This document shows positions 7,943 through 18,002 of a stretch of 18,831 bases of DNA, piece by piece. Positions within the stretch are counted from its first letter, which is position 1. Every line of letters starts with the position of its first letter. A program made the translations under genes and the position numbers. Source of the DNA: Diplocarpon mali (taxonomy: Eukaryota; Ascomycota; Leotiomycetes; Helotiales; Drepanopezizaceae). The notes below the pieces were generated by a model. It was given only the letters and a program-made list of their open reading frames with translations. It searched no databases and was not told where the DNA came from. Location: assembly GCA_024741835.1 (NCBI GenBank), contig JAENRP010000557.1, forward strand, positions 1-18,831, read 5' to 3'.

Positions 7943-8920
7943 ATGCAAAATATAACTATATTAGACTTCTTTCAGACCCTATTAAAGCGCAGAGCAATAT
8001 CCGGATAATATTAGGAAATGATCAAAGGGGGACTATTAATGCCACTTAATCTAAGGTAACCCCAGATACTAAGGGACCTTAAAAGGGATATAAGACCCTA
8101 AGAGGATTAACTTAGTAAAAAGGCCCTTAGACTAAAAGATTAATATATAGAGAACTTCCGGAAGATATTATAAGACAGCAAAAGGAGAGGGCTATACCTT
8201 ACTAAGGACTTTTAAAAGGAATTCTAAGATTAGATAGTTGGCGACTTTAAATCGCTAGATAAGGACGTTTAATAACGCTTAAGGGACGACCTTTAGTACT
8301 ATAGAGTATACATTTAGCATAAGAAGGGCGTTTCAATCGGCTAGGCACTTTTCGATATAGTATATTAAGAAGGAAATGAGTAGCTAAAAGATTAGCTAAA
8401 GTTATAAACTTAAGAAGTACTAAACTCAGTTATAGCATAATCTCCGAGATATAGAACAAGGTCTACTTTAGAATTTGCTAAGTTTATACAAATAAGCGAG
8501 CCACCCGCTTAAAGGGTTACTATAGCTAAATAGGAGATATTACACTAAGACTCACTTCAGCAAGGACACCTTAAATATAATAATAATACTTTATAAGATA
8601 ACCTATATAAAGCAGATACTTTAAGATAAACAATTGAATAGTATAACTTTAAAAGAATACCTTATTAACCCTGATTAGGATAGACCTTAGTTTTATAATA
8701 CCTAAAGATCCTAAATCCGATACTAATACTGCCGATCCAATTAAGAGATAGATCGTTACCACCCTTTGCTATAAGGAGGGGTTTAAAAGTGCTTCTAGAC
8801 CTTAACTAGAGCGACGCTTAACTATCTTAGTATATTATAGAACCTTTGACTTCAGATTAGGCCAAAACCCTTATAAATTTAAGTAAGATATATACTAAAG
8901 AGACTTAGTACTTAGGCAGG

Positions 8921-9622
8921 AAAGATCACCTTAATAAGAAGCTTTATATATTCGCCGATTTGTACTAAAGAGCCTCGGTAGACCAAAGTATATAGTATAA
9001 AGCCTTTTTATCTATGCTATAAGACTCGGCCTTAATATACTACTATCGGTACTTATAAAATAAAAACTTTAAGTTTACTAAGCTAATAAAGGCCATTCGG
9101 GCCAATTACAAGACCAAAGAGAGAAGTAGCAGATTCTTAAAGAGGTGGTTTCGGCTGACATTTGACCTATTCTAATAAGAAGACTATTAAAGGGGGAAAC
9201 CAATCTTAACCTAACTTAAAAACTATACTAAGAAGCTATAGAACTTGCAATTAGGCCTATATACTAGTATAAGGAACGATCGATTAATTAGAGATAGGCT
9301 TATATAAGGTATTTCTAAGAATCGGCTATTCCAAATAGTACTTTTTAAGCTACTAGCGACGTTCTTAGCTCTATTAGATAGCTTATAGGCTTGCGTAAGA
9401 GTAGTTGCCTAGGACGGACTATCCAGACCTTAGCACCTTAGTTCGGCTACTAATAGACCCTAATATCATTTGGCCAAAAAGCAAAGGTAATCTATAGTGT
9501 ACTTTTCAAATAAAAAGATAAAGTTTGCCTAAGGTAATAAAAGAGGAATAACCTTTTAATTAAAACTAGGCTATATAAAGTGCATTATATACTAGAAAAA
9601 GGACTGCTATAGTAGCAAGCAC
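8921..9622 (+). pseudogene. E5 gag capsid core and zinc knuckle
   Basis: KDHLNKKLYIFADLYQRA and a following AFLSMLQDSAL-type stretch (TAG/TAA read as sense) match the fungal Copia gag core, which packages the RNA in virus-like particles in the cytoplasm. The nucleocapsid knuckle follows: TGC at 9581, TAC (from TGC) at 9590, TGC at 9605 and CAC at 9620, in the context KDCYSSKHLKEERAA. This matches the C-x2-C-x4-C-x4-H form with GCWSTxHTxEER context typical of ascomycete Copia gag. One of the four metal ligands is lost. Confidence 0.85.
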
Positions 9623-9984
9623 TTAAAAGAAGAAAGAGCCGCTTAGAAGTCTCGCTATATAGCAAGCCGATAAGCCAAAGGGTATAAGCCAATAGATAAA
9701 ATATATAAGGCATACCTCTTATAAGAAGATAAAGGAGTATATTCAAAGGGTAATAGGACTAATAAGGATAAGTAGGAAACGTCTTTAAAAGAGGAGGACC
9801 AAGCGATTAGTAACCCTAAGGATAGTGATATTAACTTTACTATAGTATTCCTAGCTTTTGACTAGGAATATGATTTAAGAACTATACTTAACTAGCTTAA
9901 AAAGCAGAAGGCTAAATACCTCTTAATAACAAGGGTTAATAAACCGATATAAATAGACCCTAAGGTATTTATAATATAATAGAC

Positions 9985-10080
9985 GGATCAATTCTTTTAA
10001 GGATTCCTAATTAATATAAGCGCTTTAAATAAAAATATAAGAGGAATTAACTAATTCAAAGCCTTATAAAATATATAGGA
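9985..10080 (+). pseudogene. E5 aspartic protease active-site region
   Basis: GFLINISALNKNIRGIN followed by FKAL fits G-x-LIDTGAS-x-x-STAG-x-x-QF-x-AL once C/T and G/A changes are allowed for. The catalytic Asp codon at 10013-10015 is now AAT (Asn). The enzyme would process the gag-pol precursor; this copy could not. Confidence 0.8.
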
Positions 10081-10390
10081 CACAGTTCTAGCTCTACTCA
10101 GCGTTAAAAAGCATAAAATTACCTTTAAGGTAGGTTTATAAAATGCAATTAGTAAGACAACTGTTCGAACACCAGCAGGCCCTATAGAGTTCTTAATTAT
10201 AAAGGCAGATATACCGTTTTTAGTCTACTTGCAATAACTTGATAAAATAGGAGCTAAATACGATAATCTGCGCAATTTGCTTATTATTAGCAAAGAGAAA
10301 CACTTAATTGTTAGAAAACATAAGCACCTATAGCTCTTACTTAATATAATAGAGTAACTTCTGATAACTTCAAAAGGTATAATTAATATA

Positions 10391-11330
10391 TACCACTTAA
10401 TAGAAATAGAGATCCGAAGGCTATATAAAAGATTTGGATATCCTTTGGTAAAACGCCTTAAATACCTCTTGAACTAAGCCGGTTATAATATTAACTCTAG
10501 CATTATAGCAAGAGTAAGGGAAATATACTAATATTATCAACTCTATGCTAATGCTCCTTATAGATTCCAATTTAAGCTATAAGATAATATCGACTTTAAT
10601 TATACTATATATATCAATATTGCTTAATTCGGTAGAAGGAACGCCCTTTATATAATTGATAAAGCAATAGGATTTAGAGCCGCAAGGTTCTTATAGAAGG
10701 GAATAAGAGTATATTCGGCTGATGCAGTGTTTCAAGCCCTCAAATTGGCTTAACTAGATACATATATTAAACCTCCTGATTTTATAATATACAATTATAG
10801 TACTAACTTCAACTCGGCAGAGTTCAGAAGCTCTCTAAGATTTATAGGAATAACCCTTAAACTAGTTCCTATAAAGGCGCACCACTCTATTAGCAAGGTC
10901 GAACAGTATCATCGCCCTTTAAGATATACCTTTAAGATAATAATGGCTAAACACCTTCGATTAAGCAATAATAAGAGGTTGCAAATAGCTATTAAAGTAG
11001 TCAACAATATAGCAGGGCCTAATAGAATAATTCCCACTTTGCTCATTTTTAAGGCATATCTAAGGCTGATTGAATTAGATCTACTAAATCTATTAGTAGA
11101 ATAGAGGGCAGTAACGATTAAGAAGGCTATAAAGGAAGTGAGGAAGATCTACGCTACTTATAAGGTTAATAACGCTTTAGGTATAAGAAATGGCCCTAGA
11201 ACTACTTATATCTACGATTTAAGGCTAAAAGACCTAGTATTAGTATATCAGGAAAAGGGAGGATAGATAGGCTTATTCGAGTTCCTAAGCTTAAAGAACA
11301 AAACTTATATAATCGATATCGGCGGCAGAA
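10391..11330 (+). pseudogene. E5 integrase
   Basis: The pre-integrase/zinc region reads IEIRRLYKRFGYPL then CxxC-like Tyr codons near 10530. The core has a first catalytic position near 10606-10614 (YININ, Asp to Asn), IDKAIGFRAARFL, a second at about 10791-10805 (IIYNYSTNF, from VxDAGTNF), and an intact Glu in HHSISKVEQYH (10901). A C-terminal segment near 11215-11330 reads DLVLVYQEKGG then FRSISVYLF, like the Copia C-terminal DNA-binding tail. Two of three catalytic acidic residues are altered. The protein would join the cDNA to chromosomal DNA. Confidence 0.88.
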
Positions 11331-11789
11331 TAAGGCACTTCAGATCGATAAGCGTATATCTATTTAAAATCGATAATAAAGAAAACTGCTTAAAGGAAAT
11401 TAAAGGAACTAAACCCAAGGATCGAACGACTATCGAAAGGGAGTAGAACGCAACTAATATTAATAAAGAAGTAAAGCCCTCTCGCTTAGCTAAGCCGCAA
11501 CTTAATAGCCGTAAGCAATCGCTAAGAGTAGAGGTTCCTTTTATTAAGCCTATTTCTAGTCTTCCTACAATTAATAACAACTATAATACTAAGATATAGA
11601 TATCCTTTAGAGCAGACGATAAGCTATATATAGCCAAATCGGAGGTATTCCTAATAGAAAAGGAGAATAGGGACTAGGAACTATCGCAGAAGCTATAGGC
11701 AAAAGGCAAGATTACCACTCCTAAGCGCCCTTTTTAGCAATCTCGCCTAAAGGAGTACTAAGGGCTAATAAATAAGAGGGTATTTATAC

Positions 11790-12420
11790 TAATAAATAAA
11801 AATGACCCTACTATAAAAGGCAAGAGGATCTTCAAATTGAGAATAGTTAATAAGATAAAGGGGAAGGAGATAGATCACCTATTTAAGAAATCACGCCTAG
11901 TTGTATAGGCCTAGAACAATACTAGCAAGAAAGAGGAAGACATAATCACTTAATCCCTAACTATCTAATAAGTAAGCTAACGCCTTTTAGTATCACTTTT
12001 AGTATCAATCTAAGAACACTTTAAAGAATAGGGTAAGAAGAGCATTCTTAGCCTATAGGATATTATATAAGCGTATACCTAAGCAACTTCAAAGCTACTA
12101 TATAATATATTTGTATTTTCCCTATAAGATATTACTAAGCTATTCCCTATAGGTACAGTCTTTAAAGTAGTGCTGCCGCTCTATAGCATTCCCGAATTAG
12201 GAAATCACTAGTTTAGCACCTATTATAAGTACTATCGTAATAATCTCAGTATAGCTAACTCAACTTATAACCCTTATCTATTATTAACCTTAAGCACTTC
12301 TCCTTTTTTCAGCATAGTAGGAATACAAACAGACGATACTTTAATACTTAAAGAAGTAGACTTCTTGAAAAAGGAAAAGGACGAGATCAAAAGGGTAGGA
12401 TTCCTTATAAAGCTAATATA
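11790..12420 (+). pseudogene. E5 reverse transcriptase
   Basis: The frame reads NKNDPTIKGKRIFK and KSRLVV near 11800-11910, a PTIQ-like segment, DITxAYT near 12060 (first catalytic region), FPIGTVFKVVLPLYSIPELGNHWF (12145-12215, TAG as Trp), STYNPYLLLT, and VGIQTDDTLIL. This is the Copia RT series. The catalytic QTDD at 12326-12337 is intact. The QTDD form instead of YVDD is characteristic of one group of fungal Copia elements. Stops elsewhere inactivate it. Confidence 0.92.
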
Positions 12421-12699
12421 ATACCTATCGAGCACCGAATCACTAGCTTTTAATAGGTATATTATTTCCTAGGAAAGGGATATAGTATATATATGACAAA
12501 AGGGCCAGGGCCAAAGGCTAGAACTAGTCGATACTTCTTAAAAGGGCTATAAGCAATAATACCTAAAGCAGAGAGTAAGAGGAGCTTATTTAGCTACGAT
12601 CTGCTAGCTAAAAGCTTCCTTCGATTTATCAGCTATAGCTTAATACTAGGATCCGATAGTTTAGGATACAGAGAATTTAAATAAGCGACTTAAGTGGAT

Positions 12700-13300
12700 C
12701 CGAAATAACCCCGAAAGAGGCTTGACCTACCTTGCTATCAATTTATAAAACGCTAAACTATTCGCATTTATCGATAGATCTTTTACCAATAATAAGGATT
12801 TAAGCTTGCAGATCGGCTATATTATCGTACTAGCTACTAAAGAGGAAGGAGAATCGCAGTTTACTCTAAAAGGCAATATTCTACACTATAGCTCGACAAA
12901 GTGTAAAAGAGTAATAAGAGCTATACTAGCCTCCAAACTATATACTATAGTAGCAGGTATTGATATGCTAGTTTCTATAGCTACAACAATTAATATAGTA
13001 ATAGCTAAGCTGAGTCTACCCTACCTCCTTACTATTATATGTATAAATTCCCTCTCCTTATATAAGTATATTATTAAATTAGGCACTATAAAGGAGAAGC
13101 GATTGATAATCGATATAATAGCTATTTGATAATCGTATAAGAATAGGGAGCTTATAAAGATACATTAGATCGATGGCGCTAGCAACCCTACTGATGCTAT
13201 AATAAAAGTCAATCCAAATTAGGCCCTTTAGCAACTGGTAAATACTAATTCGATAACTATTAGGAAGGAGGGATGGGTACAAAGGCCTATTAGGGTATAA
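12700..13300 (+). pseudogene. E5 RNase H
   Basis: FAFIDRSFTNNKDL (12761-12802; Gly of DGSF is Arg), IGYIIVLATKEE, LKGNILHYSSTKCKRVIRAILASKLY, a short CINSLSLY (from C-T-DSLSLY), TKEKRLIIDI, then SNPTDAI and GWVQR at the end. These match the Copia RNase H signatures DGSF, SSxKCxRVTRSxLASELY, TDS and ADAxTK. The stretch 12806-13129 has no stop, so it is the longest surviving open piece of the element. Confidence 0.92.
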
Positions 13301-13480
13301 CTAGACTTGAAAAGGTCTTAGATTAATAATATCCGATATTTTTAATTGCAAGCTATTAGCAATTTTTTTATTTATTTTTTATTTTATTATAAGATATATT
13401 CCTACACTTGCTATTACTACCTTCTTTTTATCTTTTCTTACTTACCTGCGCATACTTGCATTTTTTTTATCACTTAAGTA
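13301..13480. other. T-rich spacer after E5 pol
   Basis: It contains T runs (attttttttatt-like) and cttactt words. No gene or LTR boundary is seen. It may be 3' untranslated sequence shared by the sense pol and the antisense frame. Confidence 0.4.
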
Positions 13481-14441
13481 GTACTAGAGAAGGAGGTTAT
13501 AGTAAAGCAGCGATTATTATATTGCTAAAGATAATGATCTACTAACGATTCTACCCTTAATAAGCACTTATCCTAAGCACTAGGATTTCTAAGGCGTAGA
13601 TCCTTAAACCCTTAAGGCTTAGAAGCCTTATTACCTAAAGCAGTAGCTAAGTTGGCCCGCTCCTTTTAAGCTTGCACTTAAGTAAGAGCGGCTGCGATCT
13701 CCTTTAGATTTAGCTTATTTAAATTATTAAGATCCAGATCCCTACCCTTTAAAGAGCCCTTAGAAGGCACTTGTCTACCCTTGCCTTTTTAGTAGCAGAT
13801 ATTGTTAAAGGGAGCCTAAGAGCGGCCCTTAGCTAAGCTAGATAGCCTCTTTATACGCTAGAGGAAGCTGAGCACCTTAGCACCTTAAGTTTTAAGATGC
13901 TTAAGGGTAGTATTGCTACCTTAGATAGCGCGCAATAGATCTTGCGAATAGTCAATTATCGATATTAAATAGATTTAAAGGCATATATAGCTTACTAGGT
14001 ATTCGCAAGGTCGATACTATAGTAGAGAGTACGAGCTTCATTTAGCTAGGCTAGCTAAAGGGTATCCCGAGTCTTTAGGACTATAGAGATTTGTATTTAA
14101 GTCTCCTTAAATAGGATTCAGGCCGCCTCTTAAATCGCTTTAATATTACTACTAACCTAAGCATCCCAAAGGATAATATACTTATCTTAAGCCTAAATAG
14201 GTATCTAAAACGGATATCTATTAGAGGTTATTAAAGTAAGAGGATATTAGAAGGCACTTACTAGGATATACTTAACCTACTGCGCAATGTAGTAGTTATA
14301 CTTCTTAGAAGTAAGAGTATTAAAGGCGCATATATGGCCGGTATTATTCTTACTAGCCTCCTTTCTCAATATTATATATATATAACGTATATATAGCACT
14401 CAAAAGGCCTTAGGCAGATCTTCTAAGTTGCATTCAAGCAT
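13481..14441 (-). pseudogene. Antisense reading frame in the 3' region of E5, unknown protein
   Basis: I do not recognise this protein. The minus-strand ATG at 14441 starts MLECNLEDLPKAF, then YIRYIYIILRKEASKNNTG, FNTLTSKKYNYYIAQ, QDKYIILWDA (stops read as Gln), SSNIKAIQEAA, LQLAQLNEARTLYYSIDLANT and IRKIYCALSKVA near 13930. There the reading seems to shift frame, then continues KHLKTQGAKVLSFLQRIKRLSSLAKGR, a Lys/Gly-rich stretch, LNKLNLKEIAAALT and ERANLATALGNKASKP. Stops are all TAA/TAG/TGA of RIP type. It is hydrophilic, basic in the C-terminal half, with no membrane segment. It lies wholly between E5 pol and the E5 3' LTR on the opposite strand. It could be an accessory frame of the element or a captured or nested gene. 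Confidence 0.5.
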
Positions 14442-14722
14442 TATCTAAGTTAGCAATATATATATTAGAAGGGGTCGGCCAACTATTAAGGCACTTACTA
14501 ATAATAATAATATTAGTAATAAGATAATATAAGATAAGATCTACTAAAGGGTTAATCAACTTAAAAGTAAGAAGGGGAATCGACCTACTTATAAGAAGTA
14601 GGAGTTAGAGTTAAGAGATTAAAGGAAAAGGGAAGCTCGATATATATGCCTTCTTAAAGGCCCTTCTTTTCCCTTCTATAAATCATTATAATTTATAGCT
14701 ATAGTGGATTATAACTCTAGAT

Positions 14723-14741
14723 GACTCTTTAATAAAGAGTC
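14723..14741. other. Perfect 8-bp hairpin with 3-nt loop
   Basis: gactcttt / aat / aaagagtc. There is no T run next to it that would suggest a terminator; function unknown. Confidence 0.6.
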
Positions 14742-14812
14742 TCGAACCTACTAGAATGCAACCAGACTATAATCGCACTACTATAAGGCTCAAATAAAGA
14801 CCTTAGATTACT

Positions 14813-14971
14813 TCTATCACTTGGATACCTTTCCTTTCCCTCTTTGCTATTTTATCTTTGCTATTTGCCTTTATCTTTACTATTCTACTTTATATATATA
14901 CTATCCTTATCACCTATTATATCTGCCTTTGCTATTAAGCTATTTGTCTTTGCTATTCTATTCTTTATTAC
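14813..14971 (+). repeat. Repeat A, right copy (inside E5)
   Basis: Matches 6224-6372: ctatcacttggatacctttc, then tatcacctattat and ctattctttattactatt. It lies about 100 bp before the E5 3' LTR. The flanks of the two copies differ on both sides. Confidence 0.75.
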
Positions 14972-15069
14972 TATTTGATTATTTGCTACCGATCTGCCTC
15001 CTTTATATACCTATTCTACGTACTTCCTTATATAAGTTAAAAAGTCTTTTTAAAAGAAAGTACTGCTGG

Positions 15070-15368
15070 TATTAGTACGCAGATTCCTATATAAGAGGCA
15101 AGCTATCCTTGTTCCTAGGGTCATCCTATATAGCTGTACTATATGCAATATAAGGGGTTTCATATGTATTTCGAACGGCTATTTAGCCAGAGGACCTTAG
15201 AAGGATATCTATATACGGCTAGGAGGGAATATAAGAGGGAGGACATTTAAAAGTATAAAGGTACTATCTCAGTTATATAAAGATAGACAGACATTATAAT
15301 AGATTCTTTTTAATAACAAGTACTCAACTATATTCATATGAATATCGATTACCGGTATAAAACCTATA
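15070..15368 (+). repeat. 3' LTR of E5
   Basis: 299 bp, tattagtacgcag to aacctata. It aligns to the 5' LTR without gaps. Confidence 0.92.
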
Positions 15369-15373
15369 AGTAT
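15369..15373 (+). repeat. Target-site duplication AGTAT, right copy
   Basis: Exact match to 7340-7344, directly after the 3' LTR. On the minus strand it supplies the ACT codon that rejoins E4. Confidence 0.9.
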
Positions 15374-16500
15374 ATACCTTAAGCTTTACGCTTATATATT
15401 TTATTAGTCTATATCTTACCTTTTATATAATTATTAATTAAAAGTACCTTTTAAGTCGCTTGACTATATTCTTATATCGAATCGTCGGATCCTTTAAGTT
15501 CTGATTAAATTGCCTAATAATAAAGGTGATATCTGGTCTTATATATACTATAATATATATAATTGCTCTAATATCCTATTAGTACTTCTTTAGATCTCTC
15601 TTTTACTTATTTTTATTAGTAGGCTCTAACTTATTATACTTTCCTTTAATTAAAGTATACTTTAGCTTAAAATTAAAAGTATAAGTAAAGAGTCCTATTC
15701 GGTCTAGGATCTTCTTAATATACTACTCTTAGTTTAATTAAAGTTCTCAAGTAGAGCAGTTCCTTATAATATAAATACTAAGGATCTTATGAATTCCCCT
15801 TAGATCCTTAGTATTAAAACGTTTTCGAATAGTCATAAAGAACTAATCTAATTAAGTAGTTATTTTCGCAGCTATAGTAATATCGTTAATATATAATAGC
15901 AACTTGATTCTATACTTAGCATAAGTAAATAGATAAGGGTTAGCTAAGCTTTAAATAAATCCTATTTCTATTAAAGTAGAGCTATATAAGAGGTTTTAAT
16001 TATAAGCTGATTATTTAAGCTTATAGATACTATAGAGTATATAGAAAGAGTGGCTAGCGCATATAGGAATACCATTAGGTTAAGAGAGAAAAATCCGTTC
16101 CTTTATAATTGCTTTAGTAAATACATTTTTAATATTATACTATTTGCATTTAAAGTTCTTAGCAGCTACTATTACTATAAATATACAAAGGGTATTTATG
16201 CGAACTATTAGCGCAAATGTATTAAAGTAGTCTTCTCTATACTATTAAGAGAAGCCCTTAGCTATAAGCCTTGCCTTATAACGTTTTAAAGTCCTATTTA
16301 TATATATCTTAATTATAAAGACCCACTTTATTAATACTAGGTTTACGTCCTTTAGCATTAATTCCTTTATTTATATGCTATTTGTAATAAGAGAGCTTAT
16401 CTCCTTTTAGATTGCCTTATTTTATACTACTCTATTCTTTAGATCGTTAATAGCTTTATTATACGTTTTTAAAAGAGAGATTTTCATTATCCCCTTAGCG
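15369..16500 (-). pseudogene. E4 reverse transcriptase and RNase H connection
   Basis: On the minus strand: LIKWVF (16317-16328), RYKARLIAKGFS, EDYFNTFALIVRINTL, IKNVFTKAIIKERIFL, SIYKLK, ANPYLFTYA, LLLYINDITIAA (15879-15893 core), TRKRFN-like IRKRFNTKDL, IRPDITFIIRQFNQNLKDP, YKNIVKRLKRYF. These are the Copia RT/RH blocks KWVFK, RYKARLVARGFSQ, DYxxTFAPVVR, QMDVxxAFL, YGLKQS, DPCLF, YVDD and ALSRFxxNP. The catalytic YVDD is now YIND (GAC to AAC), so the polymerase would be dead even without the stops. Confidence 0.93.
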
Positions 16501-17000
16501 GCTAGGAACGTATTATCTTTGTCGAAGCTCTATTAAAGTTCAAATTCGTAGATCCTATATACTATTATAGCTTAGATACGCTTAGACTTACATTCATTTA
16601 AGGTATCTTCTAGTTCTAGGTCTCTATTCCTCTTTAAAGGCGTAGGTTCAGCTATAGGTTCTATAGGCTTATTATCTAAAGAACCGCTTTCTAATAGTAG
16701 AGGCTTATTATTACTTATACTTATTTTAGGAATATCCTTTACTATAGGTGCTTTAATTAAAGGGATAATAATATTAAAGTTATTCCTTACTTTAAGCAGT
16801 TTATAAATAATAGGAATAGTCTATTCGGCCTTTAGGCGATTAGCAGGTCGTCGATTAGCAGGTGCGCTTAATATACCTAAGCTTAAAGAAAAGGGTTATT
16901 AGTTCGGCTTAATAGTATTACTATTAAGTAATATACCTTATGAATCTTTAGATATATAAAGCTTTAAAGACAGCTCCTTCCTATTTTAAGATTTATTAAA
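16500..17000 (-). pseudogene. E4 hinge between integrase and RT
   Basis: The frame stays open but low in complexity, with Glu/Pro/Lys-rich stretches. This variable region is present in all Copia pol proteins. A short direct repeat, cgattagcaggt, at 16842 and 16854 is the only further structure seen. Confidence 0.6.
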
Positions 17001-18000
17001 CTTAATTACTAAGGATATAATTACTTACCCTAGATCTAGCGTATATACTATCTATTACTTTATTATTTATTTAATATACTTAATAAATATATACTCTTTA
17101 CTTTAGTTTATTAGCTTCTTGCTCTTTATACTTATAGGCTAGGACTTCGGACTAATATAAGAGTAGCAGACGCTTTTAAAGACGCAGATATAGTCTAGGC
17201 TTAGTTTCTATTTAAAATATACCTTATATAGTAATATTCGAATACTATTAACTATTAATCTATTACCTATTCTATTTCGCAAGTATATATCTGCTTTAAC
17301 TATAAGGTCTTAGAATTCTAATAGTAAGTTAGCATCTTATAGTAAAGTATAATAGTTAATCTCTGCTTATTAAATGCTTTGCTTAATAATGCTATTCTAA
17401 TAGGAACCTTTATATATTATAGTTAGTTTATAATAAACTCCTTATTTTGCCTATTTATTAAGCTTTACTTTAATCTCTAATATGTTATTAGACCTAATAG
17501 CTATTAGCTTTAACTAGGTCTGGCGTTTCTTTATTACTTTTTAAGTTTCTAGCTTTTCTATAAGCTTAGATTTAATCCTAGCGCAAATGGTCTATATCTA
17601 TTAAGTAGAGTTATCTACTATTTAAGAAAACTAATTATTTCCTCTAATTAAGGTTATAAATAGTCTAATAGTATTAATAAATATTAGCGCTAATATTAAA
17701 TCTTTTTATAAATTAAGCTTAATTTGCATTCGATTTTAAAGTTTTATTAGCTTATAAATTCAATATACTAAGTGATCCTTTAGTACTTAGATCTTTTATT
17801 TTAAAGTTAAGACCTTATATAGGCCCTTTAATTTCTCTAGCCTTAAATACGCGAATCTTTTATATATTAGCTAATACTTTAATAGGCTTTCGGCTTTTAA
17901 TAGCTTTAATAGCCTATTATTAGTTAATACTTTATTATTAGCGGCTAGAAAGGACTAATAATAGTAGTTCGAGGTTTTACCGTTTTCCAATTGCAAGCCT
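17000..18000 (-). pseudogene. E4 pre-integrase and integrase
   Basis: The pre-integrase reads YKRFAYLRLEKLKGLYKV (17841-17861 core, from HRRFAHLGLEKLKGLHKV). Catalytic positions: first Asp now Asn at 17673-17675 (IFINTIRLF), second in LIAIRSNN (17484-17498, from RSDN), third Glu now Lys at 17382-17384 (NSIIKQSI, from NGIIEQSI). Then IYLRNRIGNRLIVN and LDYICVFKSVCYSYI, the Copia blocks YLxNRxP and LRVFGSxxYV, and KSKKLI then EYIFIKY. All three catalytic acidic residues are lost through G-to-A changes. The protein would insert the cDNA in the nucleus. Confidence 0.92.
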
Positions 18001-18002
18001 GG

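Larger units (their letters stand above)
7943..13300 (+). pseudogene. E5 gag-pol polyprotein, single frame of about 1,786 codons with RIP stops
   Basis: The start chosen is the ATG at 7943 (MQNITILDFFQTLLKRRA), because every domain below is in phase with it. Gag capsid-like region at 8921-9180 (KDHLNKKLYIFADLY...). Zinc knuckle at 9581-9622 (C, C now Tyr, C, H). Protease near 10001-10030 (GFLINIS, from G-x-LIDTG). Pre-integrase at 10391-10480 (IEIRRLYKRFGYP). Integrase catalytic stretch with Glu at 10901 (VEQYH). RT with QTDDT at 12326-12340. RNase H from 12761. No frameshift was found over 5.36 kb; the damage is stop codons and missense changes explained by transitions. Single-frame gag-pol is normal for Copia. 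The terminal codon at 13298-13300 may be a converted CAA, in which case the original end lay slightly downstream. Confidence 0.93.
14442..15069. other. 3' region of E5 between the antisense frame and the 3' LTR
   Basis: It holds a perfect hairpin (14723-14741), repeat A (14813-14971) and purine-rich aaaagaaag at 15051-15060 that may be a worn polypurine tract, although it is not flush with the LTR. If the antisense frame was expressed, its promoter would lie here. No coding frame is convincing. Confidence 0.45.
7345..15368 (+). mobile_element. E5: complete Copia LTR retrotransposon, 8.0 kb, RIP-inactivated
   Basis: It is bounded by 299-bp direct LTRs (7345-7643 and 15070-15368, constant offset 7725, no gaps) and flanked by AGTAT on both sides. 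It carries one gag-pol frame (7943-13300) in the Copia order gag, protease, integrase, RT, RNase H. A 1.77-kb region between pol and the 3' LTR holds an antisense reading frame and a copy of repeat A. It inserted into the RNase H region of another Copia element, E4, in the opposite orientation. All visible lesions are C-to-T or G-to-A, so it is a full-length copy silenced by RIP rather than a fragment. Confidence 0.93.

Noticed and set aside
11305..11580. Minus-strand open frame of 91 codons
   Set aside because: It is antisense to E5 pol between integrase and RT and shows no domain.
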